64,000 nucleotides of DNA from positions 62,001 to 126,000 of the forward strand of contig NZ_FOQY01000019.1 in NCBI RefSeq assembly GCF_900113865.1. Direction: 5' to 3'. The translations under genes were made by a program, and so were the position numbers. Under the pieces are notes generated by a model, which had not been told where the DNA came from, did not search any database, and worked only from the letters and a program-made list of their open reading frames with translations. Shown in pieces: positions 18,196-29,321 of the stretch. This stretch comes from Streptosporangium canum (lineage in GTDB: Bacteria; Actinomycetota; Actinomycetes; Streptosporangiales; Streptosporangiaceae). How positions within the stretch are numbered: the stretch's first letter is position 1; each line of letters begins with the position of its first letter.

Positions 18196-18840
18196 GTGCG
18201 TGCCGGACGTCGACTTTCCTTCCTTGTCATCGCGACGGTGGTCACTTTGATGGCATCGATCGCACCCGCTTCGGCGGACCTCTGGCCGTGGGGAGGGGTT
18301 CCTCCGGACAAAACCGTTCACACTTACTGCTACACCACGTCGGTAGGGGCAGGCGTGAAATCGTACATCCCCGGTGCCATGAATTATCTGGCGGACAGCA
18401 CCGACGTCGAAGGGACGTATCTGGAGTCTCCCTGCGACATCAAGAACTCCAATGAAGACGGGGATCCGGCCACTGACGCGGCCTGGTTCCAGGTCTGGGT
18501 CGACAACGCTTACGGGCAGGCCGTCTGCAAGGTGAGAACCGCTTCTCAGCCTGGATGGTGCGACCAGTGGCACATCAGGATCAACAACGAGACGATCGAC
18601 GTCTCGGCCGACCCTCACCACCAGTACATCAAGACGGTCTGTCATGAGCTCGGGCACAGTGTCGGGCTCGCGCACTACAATCCCAATCTCAACCCTCCGG
18701 AATTTCCGGGCGAGGCGGGACAGCCGCATGACTGTCAGGCGAGCGGATCTGTGACAAGCGCCAGTCTTCCTGGCGCGTCCGGGTCGTGGACCTGGCAATA
18801 CAATCAGCATCACAAGGATCACATAAATGCGTGGTTCTGA
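18196..18840 (+). CDS. Secreted metzincin-type zinc metalloprotease
   Basis: The 214-aa precursor starts at GTG 18196 with a strong AGGAGG (18182-18187). A signal peptide is evident: Arg-rich start, hydrophobic FLVIATVVTLMASIA, cleavage after ASA. The mature part has HELGHSVGLAH at 150-160, which is the metzincin zinc motif HExxHxxGxxH with three His ligands and the catalytic Glu. Four or more Cys residues could form disulfides in the exported protein. GC is lower than in neighbouring genes, which may point to transfer. The next gene, a lipoprotein, starts 12 bp later and is likely co-transcribed. The substrate is unknown. Confidence 0.8.
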   Translation: MRAGRRLSFLVIATVVTLMASIAPASADLWPWGGVPPDKTVHTYCYTTSVGAGVKSYIPGAMNYLADSTDVEGTYLESPCDIKNSNEDGDPATDAAWFQVWVDNAYGQAVCKVRTASQPGWCDQWHIRINNETIDVSADPHHQYIKTVCHELGHSVGLAHYNPNLNPPEFPGEAGQPHDCQASGSVTSASLPGASGSWTWQYNQHHKDHINAWF

Positions 18841-18852
18841 GCCGGAGGGAAG

Positions 18853-19623
18853 GTGACGATGAAAAAGCGTTCTGGCATCACCGCTCTACTCGCGTCCGCC
18901 CTGCTGCTGACCGGATGCGCAGCTCACGAAGAAAGCGGCAAGAAGGCCGAGGCGCTGTCAAGTCATGGGTATGAGGCGAGCGCCAAGGAACCCTCCGGCG
19001 GATCCCTTGACGTGTCGGTTCTCCGTGGGGCCGAAGCGGACTACGATCCCGCGCCTTCGCCGGAGGCCCTGGCCGGACAGCGTCCGATCGTCGCGGCCGG
19101 AGTGGTGGACGGCTGGCAGCAGGGTCCCGTCCTGGAAAGTTATCAGGGAGGGCCTCTCGACTACCGCGTGGTGATGAAGGTCAAGGTCATCGATGCCCTG
19201 AAGGGCGTGAAGGGGCGGGACTCCATTCCGGGAGGCCTGGTCTTCGTCGAGCTGGACCAGGGGCCGGTCATCCGCGACGACTCCCTCTCGCCTGAGAAGT
19301 GGAAGCCTGAGAAGTCGGTGGAGGACTTCGCGAAGTCGATTCCGGCGGGGACCAGGGTCATGGTCTTCCCGACGGAGAGGCCGGCGCACGAGCAGAAGGT
19401 GCACGACGCCGGAGGACGGCTCCCCGCGCACGCACGCCTGATGAGCGTCCCGCCGCAGGGCCTGGTCTTCGAAGATCCTCTCCTTGCCCAGCAGAAATCC
19501 GGCCAGTCCGCCCTTGTCGGCGGCAAGGAGCCGCTGGGGGTCGCCGGACAGTCCCCCTGGCTGGAGCCGAAGACCATGGACGAGCTGATCGACCGGCTGA
19601 GGCGCAACGGCTTCTCGGAGTAG
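18853..19623 (+). CDS. Hypothetical lipoprotein
   Basis: The protein (256 aa from GTG 18853, 254 from ATG 18859) has an N-terminal MKKRSGITALL segment and a lipobox LLTG-C with Cys at about residue 22, so it should be anchored to the outer face of the membrane. The rest contains beta-rich segments (YRVVMKVKVIDALKG, GTRVMVFPTE, GLVFEDPLLAQQ) without a recognised domain. GGAGGGAAGG precedes the start. It follows the metzincin gene by 12 bp, which suggests a joint role such as a chaperone, inhibitor or cell-surface partner of that protease; this is inference. Confidence 0.7.
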   Translation: MTMKKRSGITALLASALLLTGCAAHEESGKKAEALSSHGYEASAKEPSGGSLDVSVLRGAEADYDPAPSPEALAGQRPIVAAGVVDGWQQGPVLESYQGGPLDYRVVMKVKVIDALKGVKGRDSIPGGLVFVELDQGPVIRDDSLSPEKWKPEKSVEDFAKSIPAGTRVMVFPTERPAHEQKVHDAGGRLPAHARLMSVPPQGLVFEDPLLAQQKSGQSALVGGKEPLGVAGQSPWLEPKTMDELIDRLRRNGFSE

Positions 19624-19697
19624 TCCGGTTGATCCGCCGGGTGTGGTCGCCGGGCCATGCGCGCGACCACACCCGGACGGCAGGACCGAGCGCGTTC

Positions 19698-20288
19698 TCA
19701 GTTGTCTCTGCCCGGAGACGGAAAAGCCAGACGGTCGCCTGAGGGGACGGGAAGGGCGAAGGCGACGGCCTTGCCCGGGGTTCCGGTGGTGAAGGCCGTA
19801 GTAGAACGGACATGGCAGTGGCCGCCGGAGAGTTGGTGTGCCATGAGCAGGCCGCGGCCGTTCTCGGCGAGCAGAGGCAGGCCGATCTCCTTCACGGAGT
19901 GCAGGAGATCGAGGATGATGCGGACCTCGTGAACGTCGGGGTCGCCGTCGACGACCTCGCACCAGGCGGGGACGGCGTCCAGGCTGTAGACGCGCAGCTC
20001 GTACGGCGGGCGGGCGTGCTTCTCGGCATTGGCGGCCGGCTCCGCCACGATGAGCTCCGCGTCGGCGATGGCGTCGCCGTCCAGACCGGCCTGCCCGAGC
20101 ACCTCCCGGACCACGGCGCGGGCCCGGCGCGAGGCCGAACCCGGCTGAAGGAGTCTGACCAGCACCCGGATGTCGTCTCGTCCTGCCGCGCCGGCGCGTC
20201 GCCCACCGCGCTCCACCGCAGGGGGCAGGGGCGGGGAGGGGTGGTCGGGGGCACCTGGGGGGATGCTGCCGGCTGGCCGCATGGACAC
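19698..20288 (-). CDS. RsbW-type ATP-binding protein (HATPase_c_2)
   Basis: The 196-aa protein has a Pro-rich N-terminus of about 35 residues and then a GHKL fold. The N box reads ADAELIVAEPAANAEKHA, the G1 region is CEVVDGDPDVHEV and the G2 region ENGRGLLMAHQLS. This layout is that of the many single-domain anti-sigma-factor/serine-kinase-like proteins of actinomycetes. The N box has AEPAANAEKH where ELVTNAVRH is usual, so its ATP site is slightly atypical. No sigma factor or anti-anti-sigma gene is adjacent, so its target cannot be named. Confidence 0.8.
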   Translation of the reverse strand: MSMRPAGSIPPGAPDHPSPPLPPAVERGGRRAGAAGRDDIRVLVRLLQPGSASRRARAVVREVLGQAGLDGDAIADAELIVAEPAANAEKHARPPYELRVYSLDAVPAWCEVVDGDPDVHEVRIILDLLHSVKEIGLPLLAENGRGLLMAHQLSGGHCHVRSTTAFTTGTPGKAVAFALPVPSGDRLAFPSPGRDN

Positions 20289-20469
20289 ACTCCGTTCGCT
20301 GTCGGTGACCGTGGACAGCAGGAAACGCCCTGGTGCGGCAGGAGGGAAGGCCGATGCCTATGCGTTCGCCATGGTGTGGAGGACGGCTCGCCCGAAGTGG
20401 TCGGTCGCTGGTCGTTTTCATGACCCGGGTGGCTTGGATCACCGTGACCGCAGGCCCTAGCATCCACAT

Positions 20470-21189
20470 GTGCAGAATGATGTTCTACGGGCCGGGTTGC
20501 TCTCCCGCGCTGTCCTGATCGCCTTCTGGGTCTGTTCCGCGGTTCATCTGGCGCTGGTCGCCGCCGGCGCCGACCCGATGAATTCCCTGACCAAGGCGCT
20601 GGTCATGCCGCTGCTCACGGCCTGGGTGCTGGCACGGCGGGGACCGCGCCCGCTGGTGGCGGCGCTCCTGCTCTCCTGGGGCGGTGACGTGGCCCTGGAG
20701 ATCGACGGGTTTTTCCTCGCCGGCATGGCCCTGTTCGCCGGGGCGCACGTCTGCTACGTGACCTACTTCGTCCGGGAGGGAGCACTCGACGGGTTGCGCC
20801 GCCGCCCGGTGATTCCGGTGGCCTACGCCGTCGTCTGGGCGGCCCTGGTGTTCTTCCTCTGGCCGGGCCTCGGCGACCTGCGCCTGCCGGTGGCCGGATA
20901 CTCGCTGCTGCTGACCGCCACCGCGGTCACCGCGGCCGGCCACGGCCTGCGGATCGGAGCCGGCGGCGCCCTGTTCCTGCTGTCCGACACGTTGATCGCG
21001 TTCGACCTGGCGGACCTTCCCCTCCCCCCGATGAACGGCCTCGTGGTCATGGCCACCTACATCGCGGCCCAATATCTCCTGGCCTCGGGCATCGTCAACC
21101 GCCTCCGCACCCGGAACCTGCAGGGAAGAGAAGTCCGGCAAGTGAGTACAGGGAGGGAGATTCACCCCTCATCCACCGACGGGAGCTGA
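20470..21189 (+). CDS. YhhN family membrane protein (lysoplasmalogenase-like)
   Basis: The 239-aa protein has seven to eight hydrophobic helices. Family landmarks are KALVMPLLTAWVL near the N-terminus, LLLSWGGDVALEIDGFFLAGMALFAGAHVCYV in the middle (the conserved GD...FL...G.FF..AH pattern) and GGALFLLSDTLIAF plus ATYIAAQYLLASGI at the end. The fold corresponds to TMEM86/YhhN; animal members hydrolyse lysoplasmalogens, bacterial activity is less certain. GTG 20470 was chosen, with no obvious RBS, so leaderless translation is possible. It is a single gene. Confidence 0.85.
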   Translation: MQNDVLRAGLLSRAVLIAFWVCSAVHLALVAAGADPMNSLTKALVMPLLTAWVLARRGPRPLVAALLLSWGGDVALEIDGFFLAGMALFAGAHVCYVTYFVREGALDGLRRRPVIPVAYAVVWAALVFFLWPGLGDLRLPVAGYSLLLTATAVTAAGHGLRIGAGGALFLLSDTLIAFDLADLPLPPMNGLVVMATYIAAQYLLASGIVNRLRTRNLQGREVRQVSTGREIHPSSTDGS

Positions 21190-21210
21190 CCTCGATGAGC
21201 GCTCGGGCGC

Positions 21211-21648
21211 TCAGTGCGACTCGTGGAACGGCCAGGCGAGGGGTCTGATCTTCGTGATGCCCTGGGCCATGCCGACGAACTTCAGATCGGTTGTGGCCAC
21301 ATCGGTGATGTGGAGGCGCTCCGCCATCGCGATCACTGTGGCGTCGACATAACCGAGCGGTGCCGCGACCATGTGCCGGGCAAGCTCCGTGGCCCGCTGT
21401 CGATCCGCCTGCGTGGGGTTCACGATCTCGTAGTCGCCGGTGGTCAGCTGTTCGAGCAGCGTCGCTTCGAGGAATGCGCCCCGTCGCACGTTGTTCCGGA
21501 GAAAGCTACAGGTCTCTCCGAGAGCCGGTTCGGGAATCACCAGGCTTCCCGGCCAGGATCCGAGCATCCGGACACATCGGCTGTGATGGGTGTCTCTTCG
21601 ATCGCTGGTGGCGATCAGTGGGCCTGAATCGCAGAGAAGTCTCTTCAC
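21211..21648 (-). CDS. PIN-domain toxin (VapC-like)
   Basis: The 145-aa protein fits a PIN nuclease: D7 in LLCDSGPLIA, a central acidic residue (E45 in PALGETCSFL, or E40), D102 in YVDATVIAMAERL and D121 in ATTDLKFVG. These acidic residues coordinate Mg2+ for RNA cleavage in the family. It starts at GTG 21648 and overlaps the upstream small gene (GTGA), the usual VapBC arrangement. Chromosomal VapC toxins cleave tRNA or rRNA; the target here is unknown. Confidence 0.85.
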   Translation of the reverse strand: MKRLLCDSGPLIATSDRRDTHHSRCVRMLGSWPGSLVIPEPALGETCSFLRNNVRRGAFLEATLLEQLTTGDYEIVNPTQADRQRATELARHMVAAPLGYVDATVIAMAERLHITDVATTDLKFVGMAQGITKIRPLAWPFHESH

Positions 21649-21857
21649 GGACGATGCCGGACAGCGTCGATCGCTTCAACGATCTCCCGGTCGCGAAGGG
21701 CCTCGGCCATCATGTCCCGGTAGCGAGATGAAAGGTCGTCCTCGCCGCTGTCGAAGCAGCCGACCCAGGGAAAGCGCCGCCGGATGGCCTCGTAGTCGAC
21801 TGCCTCCGCGTCGGATGCGTTCCCCGGTCTGCTCATGCCCCCAGCGTAAATGGTCAC
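21645..21857 (-). CDS. Probable antitoxin of the PIN toxin
   Basis: The 70-aa acidic protein is encoded just upstream of the PIN toxin, with a 4-bp overlap. No classical ribbon-helix-helix or AbrB motif is obvious. The C-terminal half (SSRYRDMMAEALRDREIVEAIDAV) is helical and suited to wrap a toxin. GTG 21857 is used here because a TTGCGT/TTTAAA-like promoter on the minus strand places transcription start close to it; ATG 21836 is an alternative. Function is inferred mainly from position. Confidence 0.65.
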   Translation of the reverse strand: MTIYAGGMSRPGNASDAEAVDYEAIRRRFPWVGCFDSGEDDLSSRYRDMMAEALRDREIVEAIDAVRHRP

Positions 21858-22002
21858 GTAGAGAGTTTAAATGATTACGCAAGGTTGACTCGGGGGTTTG
21901 CGAAAAGAGATGCGACTACGTATACGAGCACGTCGCCGAGGACCACACGAACCTCGCACGTGACCTGGCCGGGCTGTTCGAGCAATCACTCGGCCTGGCT
22001 CG

Positions 22003-22052
22003 CGACGCGCTGATCGAGCGGCTCCGGCGGGTGGGCGTCACCTCCACGGTGC
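22003..22052 (+). pseudogene. Fragment duplicated from the 3' end of the enoyl-reductase-like gene
   Basis: This segment matches 15970-16019 at about 46 of 50 positions and encodes DALIERLRRVGVTSTV versus DALIERLRRAGITFTV in the gene at 14880. Codons upstream (YVYEHVAEDHTNLARDLAGLF) stay open back to about 21890 but do not match that gene, so the fragment is fused to unrelated sequence. The rest of the 378-bp gap 21858-22235 holds the two palindromic repeats below and no supported gene. Confidence 0.5.
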
Positions 22053-22086
22053 CGGTGGCCCGCTGGAGCAGGCGTCCATGGGGGTG

Positions 22087-22186
22087 GTACGACGGACAGG
22101 CCCCACACCTGCCCGCCGTACCGGCTCATCGGGCGGTCCCCGCCGGGGTGGTACGGCGGGCAGACCCCCACGTCTGCCCGCCGTAC
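22087..22186. repeat. Tandem palindromic repeats behind the MFS gene (probable terminators)
   Basis: Two hairpins lie 64 bp apart. The second is perfect: GTACGGCGGGCAGA at 22151-22164 pairs with 22173-22186. The first (22087-22100/22108-22121) has two mismatches. Flanks are also repeated (GGGGTGGTAC before, CCGTACCGGCTCA after), so about 55 bp were tandemly duplicated. They lie at the 3' side of the minus-strand MFS gene and could end its transcription. Confidence 0.6.
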
Positions 22187-22235
22187 CGGCTCACCGGACG
22201 GGTCTCCGCCTGCCTGTCCGCCCCGGTCCGCCGGC

Positions 22236-23708
22236 TCACCGCGCGGCCGCCCGGCTGCGGCGGGCGCGGCGGTCGGCGGCCACGTCGGCCAGCGCCACGG
22301 CCAGCGCGACCAGCACGAAGCCGATGGTGACCAGCAGCGCGTGCCGGAACGCCAGGGCGTAGTCGCCGTGCGAGGAGGCGACCCCGGTGAAGAACACCGA
22401 GCCGATCCCCGCGATGCCGACGGCGGTGCCGATCCGCTGCCCCGTCTGCAGCACGCCGCCGGCGGTGCCGGCCTCGGCCACCGGCACCTCCGACAGCGTC
22501 AGCGTCTGGTTCGGGGAGATCACCAGGCCGCTGCCCAGCCCGGCCACGAGTAGCGGCGCCGCGATCGCCCAGGCCACCTGCGGGCCGGGGACCAGCCGTA
22601 CGGCCAGCTCCGTGGCGGCCAGCCCGACGGAGACCAGCACCAGCCCCAGCGCCACCAGCGGCCGGCCGAACCGGGTGACGACCGGGCCGCCCAGCACGGA
22701 GGCCGCGGCCGATCCGGCCGCGAACGGCGTGCTCGCCAGGCCCGCCGCCAGGGCCGAGTAGTGCAGGCCCTCCTGCAGGTACAGGGTGAGGACGAAGAAG
22801 ATCGCGGTGAAGCCGGCGAAGTAGAGCGCCGCGATCAGGGCGCCGAGGGCGTAGGAGCGCCTGCTGAACAGCGACAGGTTGACCATCGGGTCGCGACGCC
22901 GTCCGTACCGGCGCTCCCACCCGATGAAGGCGGCGATCACGACGAGCCCGGCGGCCAGCGGCAGCCACCTCCCCCCGCCCTGGTGCTGCTGCCCCTCCAT
23001 GAGCGGCAGCAGCACCAGCACGACGCCCGCGGCCAGCAGCAGCACGCCCACGGGGTCCATGCTCTCCCGCCGCCGTCCCTCCCGCGTCCGGTGCGGGATG
23101 TAGTGGTATGCCAGGACTATGGCCAGGATGCCGATCGGCACGTTGACGTAGAAGACCAGGCGCCATCCGTCCTGCCCGCCGCCGAGGTGGATGAGCAGCC
23201 CGCCGAGAAGCGGGCCGATCGCGGTGGAGATGCCGATGACGGCGCCCAGCAGCCCGAACGCCCGGCCCCGCTCCGCACCCCGGAAAAGCTGCTGGATCAG
23301 GCCGCTGACCTGCGGATTGATAATTCCGCCCGCCACTCCCTGGACGAGCCGGGCGATGACCAGCAAGGTCGAGTTCTGGGCGACTCCCGCCGCCGCGCTG
23401 GCCAGGGTGAAGAGCGCCACGCCCAGGACGAACGCGTCGCGCCTGCCCCGCATGTCGCCGAACCGCCCGGCGGGCACCAGCACCAGCCCGAAGGTGAGCG
23501 CGTAGCCCGACACCACCCACTGCAGGTCGCTCTGCGGGGCGTGCAGCCCGCTGCGGATGGACGGCAGCGCCACGTTGACGATGCTGACGTCCAGCAGCGT
23601 CATGAAGCCGGCCACCAGGCAGACGGTCAGCGCCTTCCACCGGCGCGGGTCCGCCCCGTCCGGCCGCCGCGCGGTCGACGCGCCGCCCGGCCGGGCCCCG
23701 GTGCTCAT
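22236..23708 (-). CDS. MFS drug/proton antiporter, DHA2 (14-TM) family
   Basis: From ATG 23708 the protein has 490 aa and about 14 hydrophobic segments. Motif A is GRFGDMRGRRD; motif D1-like LLDVSIVNVALPSI lies in TM1; motif C-like GLLGAVIGISTAIGPLLGG follows. The middle loop is short and basic (HRTREGRRRES). This is the QacA/EmrB-type layout of proton-driven multidrug exporters. The open frame extends further upstream to 23870, but that part is Arg-rich and unlikely to be translated. No TetR-type regulator is next to it. A hexanucleotide inverted repeat (CTACCC/GGGTAG, 23845-23861) upstream could be an operator. Confidence 0.88.
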   Translation of the reverse strand: MSTGARPGGASTARRPDGADPRRWKALTVCLVAGFMTLLDVSIVNVALPSIRSGLHAPQSDLQWVVSGYALTFGLVLVPAGRFGDMRGRRDAFVLGVALFTLASAAAGVAQNSTLLVIARLVQGVAGGIINPQVSGLIQQLFRGAERGRAFGLLGAVIGISTAIGPLLGGLLIHLGGGQDGWRLVFYVNVPIGILAIVLAYHYIPHRTREGRRRESMDPVGVLLLAAGVVLVLLPLMEGQQHQGGGRWLPLAAGLVVIAAFIGWERRYGRRRDPMVNLSLFSRRSYALGALIAALYFAGFTAIFFVLTLYLQEGLHYSALAAGLASTPFAAGSAAASVLGGPVVTRFGRPLVALGLVLVSVGLAATELAVRLVPGPQVAWAIAAPLLVAGLGSGLVISPNQTLTLSEVPVAEAGTAGGVLQTGQRIGTAVGIAGIGSVFFTGVASSHGDYALAFRHALLVTIGFVLVALAVALADVAADRRARRSRAAAR

Positions 23709-23896
23709 CCTGCGGGGTGCCGACCTGTACGACTCTGTCCGGCATATCGCGGGTCTCCCGGCAACGTGAGCAATCGGCTGGGGATCATCATGACCGCCTC
23801 GTCCTCGACCTCGGCGCAACTTCCCGTGATTCAGCAGCGCATACCTACCCTTTTCGGGTAGTCCAATCACAGCGTGCCGGGCGGCTCACGGGAAAC

Positions 23897-23932
23897 GAGT
23901 ACGGCGGGCGGCCATGCCCGCCCGCCGTACTC
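23897..23932 (-). terminator. Perfect 15-bp hairpin after the M4-M28 protease gene
   Basis: Arms 23897-23911 and 23918-23932 pair perfectly around a 6-nt loop, 22 bp past the protease stop at 23954. The arm contains GTACGGCGGGC, shared with the two palindromes near 22.1 kb, so the three may belong to one repeated intergenic family. Confidence 0.7.
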
Positions 23933-23953
23933 CGCTAGGGGGTCGTCATCCGG

Positions 23954-27226
<3,273 letters not shown>

Positions 27227-27331
27227 TTAGAGGGATGCAAGGAGCCCTGACGGTTTGGGCTGGACCAAAGCTGACACCGTGAGTGCGGGGCGAGTACCCC
27301 ACGAAAATCCATAACTTCGCGATATAGGCGG

Positions 27332-28294
27332 TTAAACAGGTGGGGAGAGCGGCAGATGGCGCTTCAGCCAGGAGGCGTAGACGGGGGCGCGCCGCACCTC
27401 GGCCCAGTAGGTCTTGGTGACCGCCTGGACCAGGTCGGGCCCGTGCCGGGCGACCGGTCCGTGCTCGGTCCACCCGATCATGTGCCGGAACCGGAGCGGG
27501 GTTCCGGCGAGCGGCCGGATCACGATCCCCGGGTAGCCCTTGCTGGTCGCCTGGAACATGCCCACGCACCGGGCGGAGGAGATGAGGTCGATGGCGAGGC
27601 TGAGGTCGGCGGAGTAGGCGATCTTCGGCGCGAAGCCCTGCCGGGCGCAGGCCGCCCAGAAGTGCTCGCGGTGTCCCGCCTCGGCCAGCGCGTGCAGGGT
27701 CCAGTCCTCGGCGGCGAGGTCCCGCAGCTCGATCTCCTCCCGCTGGGCGAGCGGGTGGGAGACGGCCAGCCCGACGAAGATCGGCTCGACGGCCACGCCC
27801 GCGTACACCACGCCCGGAGGCGGAAGGAGCTCGTGTCCCGGATAGTCGCCGAGGGTGGCGAGCTCCAGGCGCTCGGACTCCAGCAGTCCGGGCAGCAGGT
27901 CCATTGCCTCCTCGGTGCGGACGGTGATGTCGGCACCGGTCAGCAGTTCATTAAGGCATTTAATGACATTTATCGCTAGATGGCTGGACATACAGCCCAG
28001 CCGAATCTTGAGTTTCTCCGCGGCCTGCTCGGCGTAGCGCATGCCGTCCCGCCGAAGCTCGTCGAACGCCGGCAGCAGCGACCGCGCCCTGATCAGCACC
28101 CATGTGCCGAGCTGTGTGGGCCGCGCCCCCTCCCGGCCCCGCTCGAACAGTGGCCCGCCGAACATCCGCTCGATACGTCGCAGTTGCGTGGCAAGCGCGG
28201 GCTGCGACATCTTGAGGGCGGTTGCCGCCTTGGAAATGCTGCCCGACTCGGCGATCGCACAGATAGCTCGTAAATGACGCACTTCTAGGTCCAC
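27332..28294 (-). CDS. LysR-family transcriptional regulator
   Basis: The 320-aa protein has the N-terminal winged HTH (about 1-60; ICAIAESGSISKAATALKMSQPALATQLRRIERMFG split around the helix) and a LysR substrate-binding domain with an EELLESERLELATLGD-type segment. GREGARPTQLG marks the wing. It is encoded on the same strand as the double metalloprotease, 138 bp before it, so the protease may be its target; this is inference. The C-terminal ligand pocket cannot be assigned. Confidence 0.88.
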   Translation of the reverse strand: MDLEVRHLRAICAIAESGSISKAATALKMSQPALATQLRRIERMFGGPLFERGREGARPTQLGTWVLIRARSLLPAFDELRRDGMRYAEQAAEKLKIRLGCMSSHLAINVIKCLNELLTGADITVRTEEAMDLLPGLLESERLELATLGDYPGHELLPPPGVVYAGVAVEPIFVGLAVSHPLAQREEIELRDLAAEDWTLHALAEAGHREHFWAACARQGFAPKIAYSADLSLAIDLISSARCVGMFQATSKGYPGIVIRPLAGTPLRFRHMIGWTEHGPVARHGPDLVQAVTKTYWAEVRRAPVYASWLKRHLPLSPPV

Positions 28295-28490
28295 ACCGAA
28301 AGGTTAATAGTAAAGAATCTTTCCGGTAAGACCCAAGTTTCGAAAAGTCGGTCCCATGTGCTCCGACCTCACGTGACCTGCCGGCACATGATCTGGTTCG
28401 GCCCTGACTGCCCTCGCATCACCACGAAGATCCGCGAATTCCCCGCCGCGGGCTGAGCGCGGCTACCGCTTGCCGAGTCTCAGGCCGGGG

Positions 28491-28949
28491 TCAGCCGGTC
28501 CGCTGGTGCCAGCGGTGCAGCAGGGCGGGGAGCTCGCCGAGCAGGAATTCGTAGAAGGCGTGCATCCGCGCCAGGCGCTGACGAGCGGGATCGCCCTCAT
28601 CGGTGGCGGCGATCCCGGCGGCCGCGGCCTGGAGCATGGCCTGGATGACGGTGTTCTGGCTGGTGAACAGGGTGGCCCAGGCGTCGTCGCGGAGCCGGTA
28701 GTGCTCACGGCGGCTACCGGGCGACGGCAGGCGTTCGATCAGCCCGACCGTCAGCAGGGATTTGATCGCGCCCGAGACCGAGCCCGCGCTGGCCTCCAGC
28801 CGGTCGGCGATCTCGCCGGCGGTGACACTGTCCTGGTCGGTGAACAGGAAGACCGCCAGGGTGCGCGCGGCCATGCGCTGCAGCCCGCCCTCGATCAGCG
28901 TCACGGCCAGCCGTTCCGCCGCCTGCCACTGCTCATACCGGTCGTCCAC
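28491..28949 (-). CDS. MarR/GbsR-type transcriptional regulator
   Basis: The 152-aa protein has a winged helix at about 25-95: RTLAVFLFTDQDSVTAGEIADRLEASAGSVSGAIKSLLTVGLIERLP split by helices, followed by the wing SPGSRREHYRLRDDAW. The C-terminal helices support dimerisation. It is transcribed away from the epimerase/monooxygenase operon; the 171-bp gap between them carries nested palindromes, so it probably represses that operon and itself, responding to an unknown small molecule. Confidence 0.85.
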   Translation of the reverse strand: MDDRYEQWQAAERLAVTLIEGGLQRMAARTLAVFLFTDQDSVTAGEIADRLEASAGSVSGAIKSLLTVGLIERLPSPGSRREHYRLRDDAWATLFTSQNTVIQAMLQAAAAGIAATDEGDPARQRLARMHAFYEFLLGELPALLHRWHQRTG

Positions 28950-28976
28950 GTGTTCGCCTCCTTGAGGAGAAACAGG

Positions 28977-29021
28977 ATACCGAACACCCTGACTCTTCAG
29001 AAATTTCTGAAAGTTCGGTAT
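28977..29021. promoter_or_regulatory. Nested palindromes in the MarR/epimerase divergent promoter
   Basis: A perfect 16-bp palindrome TTCAGAAATTTCTGAA (28996-29011) is flanked by a 9-bp inverted repeat ATACCGAAC (28977-28985) and GTTCGGTAT (29013-29021). AT content is far above the surroundings. Location and symmetry fit an operator for the adjacent MarR-type dimer; the outer repeat may be a second site. Confidence 0.65.
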
Positions 29022-29120
29022 ATTCCTCGTATTGGCCTCTCGTGAGAGGGGCGACGGTGTGCCGGGAAGCCTGGTCGGCGATGTGACCTCTCATCAGCGT
29101 CGACAGGAAGTTGACCGGCC

Positions 29121-29321
29121 ATGACCCTGCTCAGCCGTCTGTACGGCGTGCGCCCCGCCCTCCGTCACCGGGTGCTCGAGAGCTCTCCCGGCCGCTACCG
29201 CTACGACGCCGCGGACCCCACCCCTGCCGGGCGCGGCCTGCGCGCCTCGGAACACGAGATCTTCCACGATCACCGGCACCCGTCAGCCCGCTGGCTGCCC
29301 TTCACCCCAGGAGCATCGTGA
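29121..29321 (+). CDS. Small hypothetical protein, coupled to the epimerase gene
   Basis: A 66-aa frame starts ATG 29121 after CAGGAAG and ends in GTGA, overlapping the epimerase start at 29318. It is basic (LLSRLYGVRPALRHRVLE, ARWLPFTPG) and has no recognised domain or signal peptide. The overlap geometry is typical of real coupled genes, but a leader-peptide role or chance cannot be excluded. Confidence 0.5.
   Translation: MTLLSRLYGVRPALRHRVLESSPGRYRYDAADPTPAGRGLRASEHEIFHDHRHPSARWLPFTPGAS

Noticed and set aside
22236-23870. 544-aa form of the MFS transporter from the far upstream start.
   Set aside because: The extra N-terminal part is Arg/Gly-rich, lacks helices and precedes a normal start at ATG 23708.
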